Assembly: GCA_964195155.1 (NCBI GenBank)
Contig: CAXMOP010000007.1
Location: 1 to 56,371 of the forward strand
Direction of reading: 5' to 3'
DNA: 56,371 nt
Source of the DNA: JACZST01 sp964195155
GTDB taxonomy: Bacteria; Actinomycetota; Acidimicrobiia; Spongiisociales; UBA5794
Below, piece by piece: positions 15,447-24,700 of this stretch. Made by a program: the position numbers and the translations under genes. Position 1 is the stretch's first letter; each line of letters starts with the position of its first letter. Under the pieces are notes generated by a model. The model was not told the origin of the DNA. It saw only the letters and a list, made by a program, of their open reading frames with translations, and searched no databases.

Positions 15447-15791
15447 CTAGTCGGGCCCATCCTCTTGGATGCGGCGGATGAAGTCGTCGACCGCCCGTTT
15501 CCCAACGGTCTCGCCATACCGTTTGTCGAGCAGCTCGCGCAGATGGGCGAACACCTGCTCGCGTTCCTCGTCCTCGGTGAGCGTCGACGCGGTCAGAACC
15601 TTCGTGCCGTCGATCCAGGGTTTCGAGTCCGAAGACCACGGAACGAGGACCAGCCAGGACCACACCGTGTTGCGCCCGCTCGTCGCCGTCTTGCGAACCA
15701 GCCCGACGCTCGAATACGGCAACGGGGCCCAACCCATCGTTCGGAGCAGGTCTCGCCCATCGGGCGTCTCGAGCGCATCGTTGTCTTTCAT
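15447..15791 (-). CDS. Hypothetical protein, 114 residues
   Basis: No family recognised. The sequence is soluble-looking: an N-terminal part with YSSVGLVRKTATSGRNTVWS and WLVLVPWSSDSKPWIDGTKV, suggesting a small beta-rich fold, and a C-terminal charged helix (EEREQVFAHLRELLDKRYGE). GAGGAG lies 5 nt before the ATG, giving a good ribosome binding site, and codon use matches neighbours, so I consider it a real gene. It is flanked by gaps of about 200 nt on each side without clear features. Confidence 0.6.
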   Translation of the reverse strand: MKDNDALETPDGRDLLRTMGWAPLPYSSVGLVRKTATSGRNTVWSWLVLVPWSSDSKPWIDGTKVLTASTLTEDEEREQVFAHLRELLDKRYGETVGKRAVDDFIRRIQEDGPD

Positions 15792-15995
15792 GGCTCCTCG
15801 TGGTCCGGGGCTACAGCCAAGGTAACCAATCGGGTGAGTGAATGATGCCGTCGAACGGTGACGTCACCTGGATCCGACCGAACGGAAGTGTGCACCAACC
15901 GACCCGTATCGAGCGAGATCTCGCCAACCTCGCTCGCGCCCTGCGAGGATCGGCCAGCGTAGACACGTCGTAGCGGCGCGGCACTAGCCACACTC

Positions 15996-16151
15996 TTAGC
16001 CCGAGCGGACTGCCACCTCGTAGCCGATCGTTGCGGCGTCGCCGCCGAACTTGGTCATCACCAAATGCAACTCGATGAGCGAACCGGCAACCATGCCAGC
16101 GTCGATACCGATCTGCCACTCCTGGGCGGACCCGCCCACCGCCGTATGCGG
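15996..16151 (-). other. In-frame continuation beyond the lipoprotein stop codon
   Basis: After the TGA at 16152-16154 the same frame stays open for 51 codons to a TAA at 15996. It reads like protein: EWQIGIDAGMVAGSLIELHL then VMTKFGGDAATIGYEVAVRS. A GTG lies early in it, but no ribosome binding site was seen. It is either the severed C-terminus of the lipoprotein (nonsense mutation or sequencing error), a readthrough extension, or a tiny separate gene. Confidence 0.45.
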
Positions 16152-16652
16152 TCAGGTCGGCGAATACTCATCGAGTGTGGTGGCCAGACCACGACGCTCG
16201 GACAGGAAGTACTCCGTCGGACCAGCCGTAGACAGGACGCTGAGACGATTATCGAACACGCCGCCGCTCGGCACTCCTGGCCGGTCCTCGAAATCGGACC
16301 AGTCGACGGTGGTGCAGCCGGAGAGTGGGTGATCGCGATCACACGCCCGATCGGGCTTGCCGACATCGAAGAGCCTGACCACCAATTCGCCGGTCAGGCC
16401 CGCCGCAGATTCGGGAATCGTGCCGGTGAGTGTGAGCGGCTCATGGAACCCGGGATCCCCAAACGCACCCGCCGCCGGAACCTCGACCGATCCCGACAGC
16501 AGCACGACGTCGCCGCCATTCGGAGTCGTTGCCGGCCCTACCGAGGTTGGGGTGGGTGCGGAGGCTGCCGGCGAGTTCGTCGTGCCTCCGCTTCCGCACG
16601 CCGCAGCCAGGATCGCAAAAGCCGCAATCGATAGCAGGCTCCATCGCACCAA
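16152..16652 (-). CDS. Putative lipoprotein, possibly truncated by an in-frame TGA
   Basis: 166 residues from TTG 16652 (165 from GTG 16649). The signal peptide ends in lipobox LAAAC, followed by a Gly/Ser/Thr/Pro linker. The mature part has LTGTIPESAAGLTGELVVRL and ends LATTLDEYSPT. No known domain. The frame continues after the TGA for 51 plausible codons, so the intact protein may have been about 217 residues. Upstream of it on the same strand lies the adenylate cyclase gene, 42 nt away. Confidence 0.6.
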   Translation of the reverse strand: MVRWSLLSIAAFAILAAACGSGGTTNSPAASAPTPTSVGPATTPNGGDVVLLSGSVEVPAAGAFGDPGFHEPLTLTGTIPESAAGLTGELVVRLFDVGKPDRACDRDHPLSGCTTVDWSDFEDRPGVPSGGVFDNRLSVLSTAGPTEYFLSERRGLATTLDEYSPT

Positions 16653-16694
16653 GTCGAGCGTACCGGTCCCGCGTGATGTGGAGTGCGCCGGTCC

Positions 16695-17960
16695 TCAGAT
16701 GCCGGCGGACGATGCATCGGGCTGTTCCATGCGGAAACCGGCGTTCGGCTGGCGCCCTTCGAGGAAGTAGGTGAGCATCTCGCCCTTCCCCTTGATCTCC
16801 ATCACTCCCCGCGGCTCGAGGTCAAATCGATCGCGGAGCTCCTGGTACACCGTATCGGTCACCTGGATCTGCCCGGGAACGCCATGGGACTCCATCCGGC
16901 TTGCGGTATTGATCGTGTCGCCCCACAGGTCATAACTGAACTTCCGCTTGCCGATGACGCCGGCCACCACCGGCCCGGTGTTGATGCCGATCCTGAGCCG
17001 CAGCCCATCGAAACCGGGAAAGGCGTGATCGCCGACCTCGGCCTGCATCGCCAACGCCAGGTCGGCAGCCGAAGCCACCTGATCCGAGTTGGAGCCGGGC
17101 AATCCACCGACGGCCTGATAGGCGTCGCCAATGGTCTTGAGCTTCGCCAGCCCGTGCCCTTCGGTGAGATCGTCGAACCGCGAGAACAGATCGTTGAGCA
17201 CGTCGACCACATCGGCCGCCTCGACCTGCTCAGACATCGGGGTGAACCCGACGATGTCCGCCACAAGCACCGTCACCTGCGGGATACGGTCGGCGATCGG
17301 CTCCTCACCCGCCTTGAGGCGCCTGGCGATGTCGGCGGGAAGGATGTTGAGCAGCAACCGCTCGGATTCCCGTCGCTCCGCCTCGAGGGCCTCTTTCGAC
17401 TGCTCCTGTTCGCTGATGAAGAAACGCAACGAAACGAAGGTGATAGAGGCAACGGCCAGGAAGTTGAGGACGAAGAACGCCGTGATGACGCCGTCGGGGA
17501 TATCGGGAGCCGACACCGCCAGCGTGCTATCGATGAGCCCCGAGAAGACCGCCAACACCGCGAATCCTACGAGCCACGGGCGCGCCCGCCCCCCGAGGGT
17601 GTGGGCCAAGAGGGGAGCACCCATCGCCCACAGCGCTATGGCGCTCCCGTTGGCGAATCCTCCGAGGATCCACTGCAACAGGAACGGGAGCATGAGCCAC
17701 ATCCCGAGCTGGCTCATGCGGAGGAAACCAACGCGCTTCGTTCGTGCCAGGACGACAAGTCCAACGACGGAAGCGATGCCGTAGAAGATGGGAATCGCCG
17801 CCGAGATCGACTGGCCGAGCAAGAGATAGACCGAGCTCCACACCAGCACGAGAGGTGCCGTGATCACGGCGATCAAGGCGGCAGTCGCCTTGTGCGCCCG
17901 TTCTTCGTCGGTGTCGTGCGGGCTGGCGCCCAAGCTGGCGATCCGCTCGGTCAAGGTCAT
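16695..17960 (-). CDS. Membrane-bound class III adenylate/guanylate cyclase
   Basis: 421 residues. The N-terminal half holds about six membrane segments (residues 28-185), followed by a linker helix (EQSKEALEAERRESERLLLN) and a catalytic domain at about 225-400. Active-site blocks are complete: VTVLVADIVGFTPMSEQV (metal Asp), HGLAKLKTIGDAYQAVGGLP (Lys for adenine recognition, so ATP is the likely substrate), RIGINTGPVVAGVIG, and YDLWGDTINTASRMES (Asn and Arg). It makes cyclic AMP at the membrane. TAAGCT lies 6 nt before the ATG. Confidence 0.92.
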   Translation of the reverse strand: MTLTERIASLGASPHDTDEERAHKATAALIAVITAPLVLVWSSVYLLLGQSISAAIPIFYGIASVVGLVVLARTKRVGFLRMSQLGMWLMLPFLLQWILGGFANGSAIALWAMGAPLLAHTLGGRARPWLVGFAVLAVFSGLIDSTLAVSAPDIPDGVITAFFVLNFLAVASITFVSLRFFISEQEQSKEALEAERRESERLLLNILPADIARRLKAGEEPIADRIPQVTVLVADIVGFTPMSEQVEAADVVDVLNDLFSRFDDLTEGHGLAKLKTIGDAYQAVGGLPGSNSDQVASAADLALAMQAEVGDHAFPGFDGLRLRIGINTGPVVAGVIGKRKFSYDLWGDTINTASRMESHGVPGQIQVTDTVYQELRDRFDLEPRGVMEIKGKGEMLTYFLEGRQPNAGFRMEQPDASSAGI

Positions 17961-17966
17961 CGGGCG

Positions 17967-17972
17967 AGCTTA
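17967..17972 (-). promoter_or_regulatory. -10 box (TAAGCT) for a leaderless cyclase start
   Basis: TAAGCT, 6 nt, then ATG. Element copy D begins 25 bp further upstream. Confidence 0.5.
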
Positions 17973-17996
17973 CCGAGCGGCCCTGGCGGCTCGACC

Positions 17997-18111
17997 TAGG
18001 AGGGTGCTGAGCAATCCTCCAGCGTGCCGGCGCTGACTGGAGAAACCGAGTCACCGCAACACTCAAGCGAGCGGCGGCGCAGGGCACTCGTCATTGTTCA
18101 ACACCGTCCTG
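17997..18111 (-). mobile_element. 115-bp TA-flanked inverted-repeat element, copy D (reverse orientation)
   Basis: Exactly 115 bp. Plus-strand left end is TAGGAGGGTGCTGAGCAAT; the other end read inward is CAGGACGGTGTTGAACAAT, with the terminal TA decayed to CA. The interior is nearly identical to copy A, including the CAGTCAGCGCCGGCACGC segment. It lies between the cyclase promoter and the 3' end of hmuV. The hmuV stop is a TGA 5 bp outside the element. Confidence 0.83.
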
Positions 18112-18115
18112 GCCA

Positions 18116-18898
18116 TCATCCGTCGGCGGTGAGGACCAGAGGGCAGTCGCGGAAGGGGTGATCGACGACGACCATCTTCTGTGCGTAGACATCTGAAAGA
18201 ATTGTTTCCTGAAGGACCTCGCGTGGCCGGCCCTTGGCGACGACCGCTCCTTGGCTCATCAGGACGATCTGATCGGCATGGACGGCGGCCGCGTTGAGAT
18301 CGTGGAGGACGACGATGACGGCTCGTTGCCGTCGAGAGAGTTGGACGCTTTCGCGCATGATTCGCTCTTCATGGGCAACATCGAGCGCGGTGGTTGGCTC
18401 GTCGAGTAGCACGATGGGGGTGTCCTGAGCAAACACCCGGGCGAGTGAAACCCTGGTCCGTTCCCCCCCGGAGAGGGTGGCGTAGATTCGGGCCGCGAAC
18501 TGGATCGTGTCGGTGCGTTCCATGGCCTCGGCGACTGCGGCAGCGTCCCGCTCGCTGGTGTTGGTGTCGTCTCGCCGATAGGGAAACCGTCCCATCGCAA
18601 CGACCTGGGCGGCGGTGAAGGGGATCTCGACCGGTGAACGCTGGGTGAGCATCGAACGCGCCAGGGCCAGATCACCCGGCAGGGCGGTCCCGGTGTCGAT
18701 CCCATTGAGGAGCACCCTCCCCTCGCTGGGGCGAAGGTTTCCTGCCAGGAGGTCGAGCAGCGTGGACTTGCCCGCTCCGTTTGGCCCGATCACGGCGATC
18801 AGGGCGCTCGGTCCGGCATCGAAGTGGACGTTGGAAACCAGGACGGCGTCCCCGATCCGGTAGGTAAGGGATTCGGCCAGCACCGCGGTCTCAGGCAT
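18116..18898 (-). CDS. hmuV: Heme ABC transporter ATP-binding protein
   Basis: 260 residues with a complete ABC ATPase: Walker A GPNGAGKST (about 38-46), Q-loop in LTQRSPVEIPFTAAQVVAMG, signature LSGGERTRVSLARVFAQ, Walker B PIVLLDEPTTALD and the H-loop in VIVVLHDLNAAA. The RSPVEIPFTAAQVVAMGRFP segment is typical of HmuV heme importers. It energises import with the permease and binding protein encoded just upstream. The start overlaps the permease stop by 8 bp. Confidence 0.9.
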   Translation of the reverse strand: MPETAVLAESLTYRIGDAVLVSNVHFDAGPSALIAVIGPNGAGKSTLLDLLAGNLRPSEGRVLLNGIDTGTALPGDLALARSMLTQRSPVEIPFTAAQVVAMGRFPYRRDDTNTSERDAAAVAEAMERTDTIQFAARIYATLSGGERTRVSLARVFAQDTPIVLLDEPTTALDVAHEERIMRESVQLSRRQRAVIVVLHDLNAAAVHADQIVLMSQGAVVAKGRPREVLQETILSDVYAQKMVVVDHPFRDCPLVLTADG

Positions 18899-19931
18899 CG
18901 CGTCGTCTCGTCAGCAGCCACAGGAATACCGGGCCGCCCACGGCTGCGGTCACCAGCCCGACCGGAATCTCAACCGGTTGGATCAACAAGCGGGCAACGA
19001 GGTCGGCGGCGGCCACAAACAGCGCACCGGAGGCGAGGGCCCCGAACAGCAGGGAGCGGTGCGATGGGCCGGTCACGCGCCGCACCACAAATGGCACCAA
19101 CAGGCCAACGAACGCGATCACCCCGACGGCGCCGACGGTCGCGCCGACCGCGGCCCCGGCGGCAATCAGCAGGACGGTGAGGACCAGGTCGACGTCGATG
19201 CCAAGGTGCCTGGCATCGGCCTCGCCGAGGCCCATGACATCGAGCAGGTGGGCCGAGGAGAGCATGATGATGGAGGTGATGAAGAGGAAGGCGAAGGCGG
19301 TGCCGAGCGCCCGCCAGGTCGATCCGGTCAGGCTCCCCAGCAGCCAGAACTCGATCGGTGGCACCGTCGAGCGGTCGGCGGCAAAGACGATGAACCCGAC
19401 CCAGGCGCTGAGCACGGCAGCGAGGGCAACACCGGACAGGATGATCATGGTGGGGTCGATCGATGCTCGTTTACTCAGAAGTCTGACGGCGAACGCGGTG
19501 ATCACCCCGGCGGCCACACCTCCGGCAATTGCTCCCTGCACGCCGCCGGCCGCCGACCCGATGGCGGCACCGATGGCGGCACCGGGCCCGATCCCGAGGA
19601 GGTGCGGATCGGCGAGGTTGTTGCGCAGCAAGCCCTGAAGGACACCGCCGACGAGCCCTAACGTGGCGCCGACGGCAAAGGCGAGCAGCAACCGCGGCAT
19701 GCGAATGCCCCAGACGACTGCCTCGGCCTGTTGCGACGGATCCTCGAACGCGTCGACACCGACCTTGGCGGCAAGGACCCCGAGCACCTCTCCAGCAGGC
19801 ACCGCTACCGCGCCGAGTGATAACGCCGCCCAGGCCGCGGCCAGCAGCCCGAGGGCGACGGCGGGAATGAACCATCGGCGCCGCGAGGCATACGGATCGG
19901 CGCTCGCGACGAGTTCCGAGGAGTCGGTCAA
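18891..19931 (-). CDS. hmuU: FecCD family heme/iron ABC transporter permease
   Basis: 346 residues with roughly ten hydrophobic segments. FecCD signatures are present: VWGIRMPRLLLAFAVGATLG, GLVGGVLQGLLRNNLADPHL, LGIGPGAAIGAAIG and GAVGVIAFVGLLVPFVVRRV. The start is a TTG overlapping the stop of the binding-protein gene (TTGA), so translation is coupled. It is the membrane channel of the importer. Confidence 0.92.
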   Translation of the reverse strand: MTDSSELVASADPYASRRRWFIPAVALGLLAAAWAALSLGAVAVPAGEVLGVLAAKVGVDAFEDPSQQAEAVVWGIRMPRLLLAFAVGATLGLVGGVLQGLLRNNLADPHLLGIGPGAAIGAAIGSAAGGVQGAIAGGVAAGVITAFAVRLLSKRASIDPTMIILSGVALAAVLSAWVGFIVFAADRSTVPPIEFWLLGSLTGSTWRALGTAFAFLFITSIIMLSSAHLLDVMGLGEADARHLGIDVDLVLTVLLIAAGAAVGATVGAVGVIAFVGLLVPFVVRRVTGPSHRSLLFGALASGALFVAAADLVARLLIQPVEIPVGLVTAAVGGPVFLWLLTRRRDA

Positions 19932-20938
19932 CCGCCGATGCCCGGATACAGGTCGCGCACGAACTCGTCGAGGGCCTGGCCGGCGCGGGGCCCGAGGTTG
20001 AAGAAGTAGGCCTCGTCGTAAGCGATGAAGGCATCGTTCTGTCCTGCGGGTGTTTTCGCGACCCCGGGGATTTCGAGGAACGTTTCGATCCCGCCGAGGG
20101 CAGCGAGGCCCGCTTCGGGGAGCACGATCACCGCGGGAGCTGCGGCAAGCAGCGCTTCCGGGGTCATTGCCACGGGTCCAAACACACCCGTCTCGGCTCC
20201 TGCGTCGATAGCACCGGCACCTTCGATCATCCCCTGGGTCGGCATCCCGGCGCCGAAGAGCAGCAGCACCTGCGGGCCCCGTACGTATACGTAGGCGATT
20301 CTCGGGTCGGAGTCGTCGGCCGCAGCCAGCTCGCGGGCCGCGTCGATTTCGCCCATCACCCGTTCGGCCAGCTCGGCGCCCGCATCGGGCGCACCCAGGA
20401 TCTCAGCCACCTGAAGGATCTTGGTCTCGACGCCATCCAGCGTCGTCTGCGTCTCCAGGATCACCACCGGGACACCCGCTCCGCGCAACTGCTCGATCAC
20501 CTCCGGGGGCCCCACCTGTTGATCGCCGATCACCAGGGTCGGTTCGAAGCGGAGCACCGCTTCGGGAGCCAGCTGCTGGGCGAACCCGACCGTTGCTCCT
20601 TGATCATTGAGCGCTGCCGCCTCAGGCGGATAGGTTGTGGTGACATCCACTCCGACGACGTTGTCTCCCAACCCAAGCTCGAAGATGATCTCGGTCAGGT
20701 CCCCGTTGAGCGACACGATCCGCGACACGTCCCCAATGGTGGTCTCGACGCCGTCGGCGCCCACGAAGGTTTGTTCGTCGATGAGCGTTGTTGTCGGCGA
20801 CGACGTGGTCGGAGACGACGTCGTGGTCTCTGCCGGCGTTGCCGATGACGTGGTCGTCGTGTCGGCGTCGCCGGTACACGCAGCCAGCACCACCGTCGTT
20901 GCAATACCCAGCGCGATGAGCGTGGTTCTTCGGTTCAT
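19928..20938 (-). CDS. hmuT: Heme ABC transporter substrate-binding lipoprotein
   Basis: 336 residues. Lipobox VVLAAC (Cys about 21) is followed by a long Thr/Ser linker. The periplasmic-binding fold of the BtuF/HmuT type is visible: RIVSLNGDLTEIIFELGLGD, VVGVDVTTTYPPEA, QLAPEAVLRFEPTLVIGDQQ and PVVILETQTTLDGVETKILQ. The GMPTQGMIEGAGAIDAGAET block resembles the HmuT heme-binding loop region. It captures heme outside the membrane and hands it to the permease. First gene of the hmuTUV operon. Confidence 0.88.
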   Translation of the reverse strand: MNRRTTLIALGIATTVVLAACTGDADTTTTSSATPAETTTSSPTTSSPTTTLIDEQTFVGADGVETTIGDVSRIVSLNGDLTEIIFELGLGDNVVGVDVTTTYPPEAAALNDQGATVGFAQQLAPEAVLRFEPTLVIGDQQVGPPEVIEQLRGAGVPVVILETQTTLDGVETKILQVAEILGAPDAGAELAERVMGEIDAARELAAADDSDPRIAYVYVRGPQVLLLFGAGMPTQGMIEGAGAIDAGAETGVFGPVAMTPEALLAAAPAVIVLPEAGLAALGGIETFLEIPGVAKTPAGQNDAFIAYDEAYFFNLGPRAGQALDEFVRDLYPGIGG

Positions 20939-20947
20939 TCGATTACC

Positions 20948-21685
20948 TCAAGTTGTTTCGGCTGCCGACTGTGCCGGTGTCTGCTGTTGTGCCCGGTGGA
21001 TGGGGATCAGTCGATCCCCAACAATCACGCGATAGCCGGCCCAAATCAGCAGTAGCCCGATCAGTTCCATGACGTATAGGACCTCGACGGTGCCGGCGCG
21101 GGCGAAGCCCCCGCCGATACCCGGCAGGATGGCTCCCACCGCAATCAACACATTGCCGAGGACCCGCGACGATGCCCCATCACGACGCCAGTAGCGCCAC
21201 GCCGACCAGATCGCGCCGCCGATCAAGAAGACAACGGCATAGAGGTTGATGAGGGGCGAAAACAGCCGCACCCATTGCCACGCCATCACCTCACCGGACA
21301 ACCGGTTCGGCTCGACCAGCTCAGCGATGATCGGGGTCGCCACCACGAACGCCGCGGCAATCGCCACGTAGGTGACGAGTGCCACGGCCAAGCGGTCGGC
21401 GGTCCGCCTCGGAAGCAGCAGATAGACGGTGCCCTGGGCCAACGGCGCCCCACCGAGCAGCGCACCCGAGATGTACCACGCACGGAAGATCGGTTCTTGC
21501 CAGCCAAACACCGTGGTCAACGCCTCGGTGAGCGTGCCCAATCCATAGAGGCCGACTCCGATCATCCACCACATGACATACCGGGCAGATGGTTTTCGTC
21601 GCCAGTGAAGCCACAGCACGCGAAAGAAGGCGGCGGCGACAACCGTGGTGATGATGGGCAGATAGTGGATCAGGTTGGTCGACAT
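20948..21685 (-). CDS. Hypothetical seven-helix membrane protein
   Basis: 245 residues from the ATG at 21685 (a 25-codon longer frame exists). About seven hydrophobic segments are visible, beginning with HYLPIITTVVAAAFFRVLWL, then an RRKPSARYVMWWMIGVGLYG loop and helix. I recognise no family. It ends 9 bp before hmuT on the same strand, so co-transcription with the heme importer is likely, and a role linked to heme is possible but unproven. Confidence 0.65.
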   Translation of the reverse strand: MSTNLIHYLPIITTVVAAAFFRVLWLHWRRKPSARYVMWWMIGVGLYGLGTLTEALTTVFGWQEPIFRAWYISGALLGGAPLAQGTVYLLLPRRTADRLAVALVTYVAIAAAFVVATPIIAELVEPNRLSGEVMAWQWVRLFSPLINLYAVVFLIGGAIWSAWRYWRRDGASSRVLGNVLIAVGAILPGIGGGFARAGTVEVLYVMELIGLLLIWAGYRVIVGDRLIPIHRAQQQTPAQSAAETT

Positions 21686-21783
21686 TGGTCTCCGGATGCT
21701 CCCCAGGAAGAGAGTGAAACCGGTTGATGGACCGACAGAAAGTCGGCCGCACGCCGACACGGTGTCGGAAACGAAGGCCGCGG

Positions 21784-24700
21784 CTACATGTTCCTGCGGT
21801 AGCGGCCCCCGACCTCGTACAGGGCGTGGGATAGCTGGCCCAGCGATACCACCTTGGTGGCCTCCATCAGCGCCTCGAACGTGTTGTCGCCCTCGAGCGC
21901 GGCCTTCTGCAGCTGGTCGAGTGCCACCTCACCCGCCTTGGCGTTGCGTTCCTGGAACGCCTGCACGGCGTCGATTTGCCGATGTTTGTCCTCGTCGGTG
22001 GAACGGATGATCGTCTCCGGGATCACGAACGGGGAGCCCTCCGGGGAAAGGAAGGTGTTCACCCCGACGATGGGGAGCTCGCCCGACATCTTCATTCGCT
22101 CGTAGAGCAGCGACTCCTCCTGGATCTTGGAGCGCTGGTACATCCGCTCCATGGCGCCGAGCACGCCACCCCGGTCGGTAAGCCGATCGAATTCGGCGAG
22201 CACCGCCTCCTCGACCAGGTCGGTGAGCTCTTCGATGATGAAGCTCCCCTGAAGCGGGTTCTCGTTTCTGGCAAGTCCGAGCTCGCGGTTGATGATCAGC
22301 TGGATCGCCATGGCGCGCCGCACCGACTCTTCGGTCGGGGTGGTGATCGCTTCGTCGTAGGCGTTGGTATGGAGCGAATTGGCGTTGTCGTACACCGCAT
22401 ACAGCGCCTGCAGCGTGGTCCTGATGTCGTTGAAGGAGATCTCCTGGGCGTGGAGGGATCGCCCGGAGGTCTGGATGTGATATTTGAGCTTCCGGGAGCG
22501 TTCGTCGGCGCCGTAGCGGTCCCGCATCGCCTTGGCCCAGATCTTCCTCGCGACCCTCCCGATGACCGCATATTCGGCATCGACGCCGTTGGAGAAGAAA
22601 AACGACAGGTTCGGCGCAAACGAGTCGATCGGCATGCCGCGAGAGAGGAAGTACTCGACGAACGTGAACCCGTTTGCCAGCGTGAATGCCAGCTGGCTGA
22701 TCGGGTTGGCACCGGCTTCTGCCATGTGATAGCCCGAGATCGACATCGAGTAGAAGTTCCGAACCCGGTTCTCGATGAAGTACTCCTGGATGTCGCCCTG
22801 CATCCGAAGCCCGAACTCGGTCGAGAAGATGCTGGTGTTCTGCGCCTGGTCCTCCTTGAGGATGTCGGCCTGCACCGTGCCCCGGACCCGGGACAGCACG
22901 TCCGCTTTGATCCGCTCGTACACCTCGAGGGCCACCACCTCGTCGCCGGTGAGGCCGAGCAGCATCAGACCGAGGCCGTCGCTGCCATCCGGCAGGTCGT
23001 CCAGGTAGCTAGGCCGCTCCAGCCCGCGGTCGTCGAACTTGGCCCGAAGCGCCGCCTCGACATCGTCTTCAAGACCGTGCTCGACGACATAGCGCTCGAC
23101 CTGCTGATCGACGGCGGCGTTGAGGAAGAAGGCAAGGATCATCGGTGCCGGCCCGTTGATCGTCATCGATACCGAGGTCGCAGAGTCGACGAGGTCAAAC
23201 CCGCTGTAGAGCTTCTTGGCGTCGTCGAGGGTGGCCACCGACACGCCCGAGTTCCCCACCTTGCCGTAGATGTCCGGCCGCACGGCCGGGTCCTGTCCGT
23301 ACAAGGTCACCGAGTCGAAGGCGGTTGAGAGCCGCTTCGCCGGCATGTCCGCAGAGAGATAGTGGAAGCGCTGATTGGTCTGCTCGGGCCGGCCCTCGCC
23401 TGCGAACATGCGCGTCGGATCTTCCTCGGTGCGTTTGAACGGAAAGACCCCGGCGGTGTAGGGAAAGCGGCCGGGGTAGTTCTCCTGCATGCCCCACCGA
23501 ACCCGGTCGCCCCAACCCGAGAAGCGGGGAGGGACGACCCTTTGGATGGCGGTACCCGACAGGGTGGTCGATGTGGCGTCGACCTCAATGGTCTCGCCGC
23601 GCACTTCATATGAGGCCCCGGCGGCCCGGTAGGCCTCGACGTCGGCGTCCCATCGCTCCAATAGCTCTGCGGCGTCCGTGTCGAGCCCGGCTATCGCCCG
23701 ATCCCGGCGCTCCACCAAAGCCGGCTCGTCGACCGCTGCTGCTGCGATCGACAGGCCCTGTGCCTCGAGCGCAAGTGCGGCTTGCTGTGCGACGCGCTCG
23801 TTGTAGTCCCGAATCGATTGGGAGATCTCAGACAGGTAGCGGACCCGGTCCTTTGGCACGATCGAGCGCTCCCCGCCGTGGTCGATGAGCAGCTCGTGGG
23901 ACAGGGTGAGGTCATCACGGGACAGTTCGGAGACGGCGTGCACCAGCACCTGATAGAAGCGGTTGGTACCTGCGTCGTTGAAGTGCGAGGCGATCGTCGT
24001 ATAGACGGGAACCTGTTCGTCCGTCAGGTCGAACGCCTGATGATTCCGCTTGTACTGCTTGCGGACGTCGCGCCGGGCGTCGTCGGCGCCTCGGCGGTCT
24101 GCCTTGTTGATGACGATCAGGTCGGCGAAATCGAGCATGTCGATCTTCTCGAGCTGGCTGGCCGCGCCGTATTCGGGGGTCATCACATACACCGACAGAT
24201 CGGACTGGTCGACGATCTCGGTGTCGGCCTGCCCGATCCCGGAGGTCTCGAGGATGATGAGGTCGTAGCCGGCGGCTTTCACCAGGTCGACGGCGGCGGC
24301 AACATGCGGTGACAGCGCAAGATTCGCCTGCCTGGTGGCCAGCGACCGCATGAAGACGCGATTGCTGCCGAGGGAATTCATCCGAATCCGATCTCCCAGG
24401 AGCGCCCCACCGGACCGGCGCTGGGATGGATCTACCGAGACGATCCCGACCGTGCGGTCCGGGAAGTCGGCAAGGAAGCGGACGATCATCTCGTCGACGA
24501 GCGAGCTCTTCCCCGCTCCCCCCGTGCCGGTGATGCCGATGATCGGCGTCGTGCGTTTCTCCGCGGCATCACGGGCTTGTATCACCAGCGGGCCGGCAGG
24601 GTCGTGCTCGACCTCGGAGATCATTCGACCGAGCAGCGCCGGAGTGGCGGTGCTCAGGCCGGAGACGTCGTAGTCCGCCTGGTCGTCGACCACCGGATAA

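Noticed and set aside
16152..16154. Selenocysteine codon
   Set aside because: No SECIS-like hairpin is obvious after the TGA, and no cysteine-containing redox motif surrounds the position.
22000..23328. 450-codon plus-strand open frame opposite icmF
   Set aside because: It lies wholly within the antisense of a confidently identified mutase.
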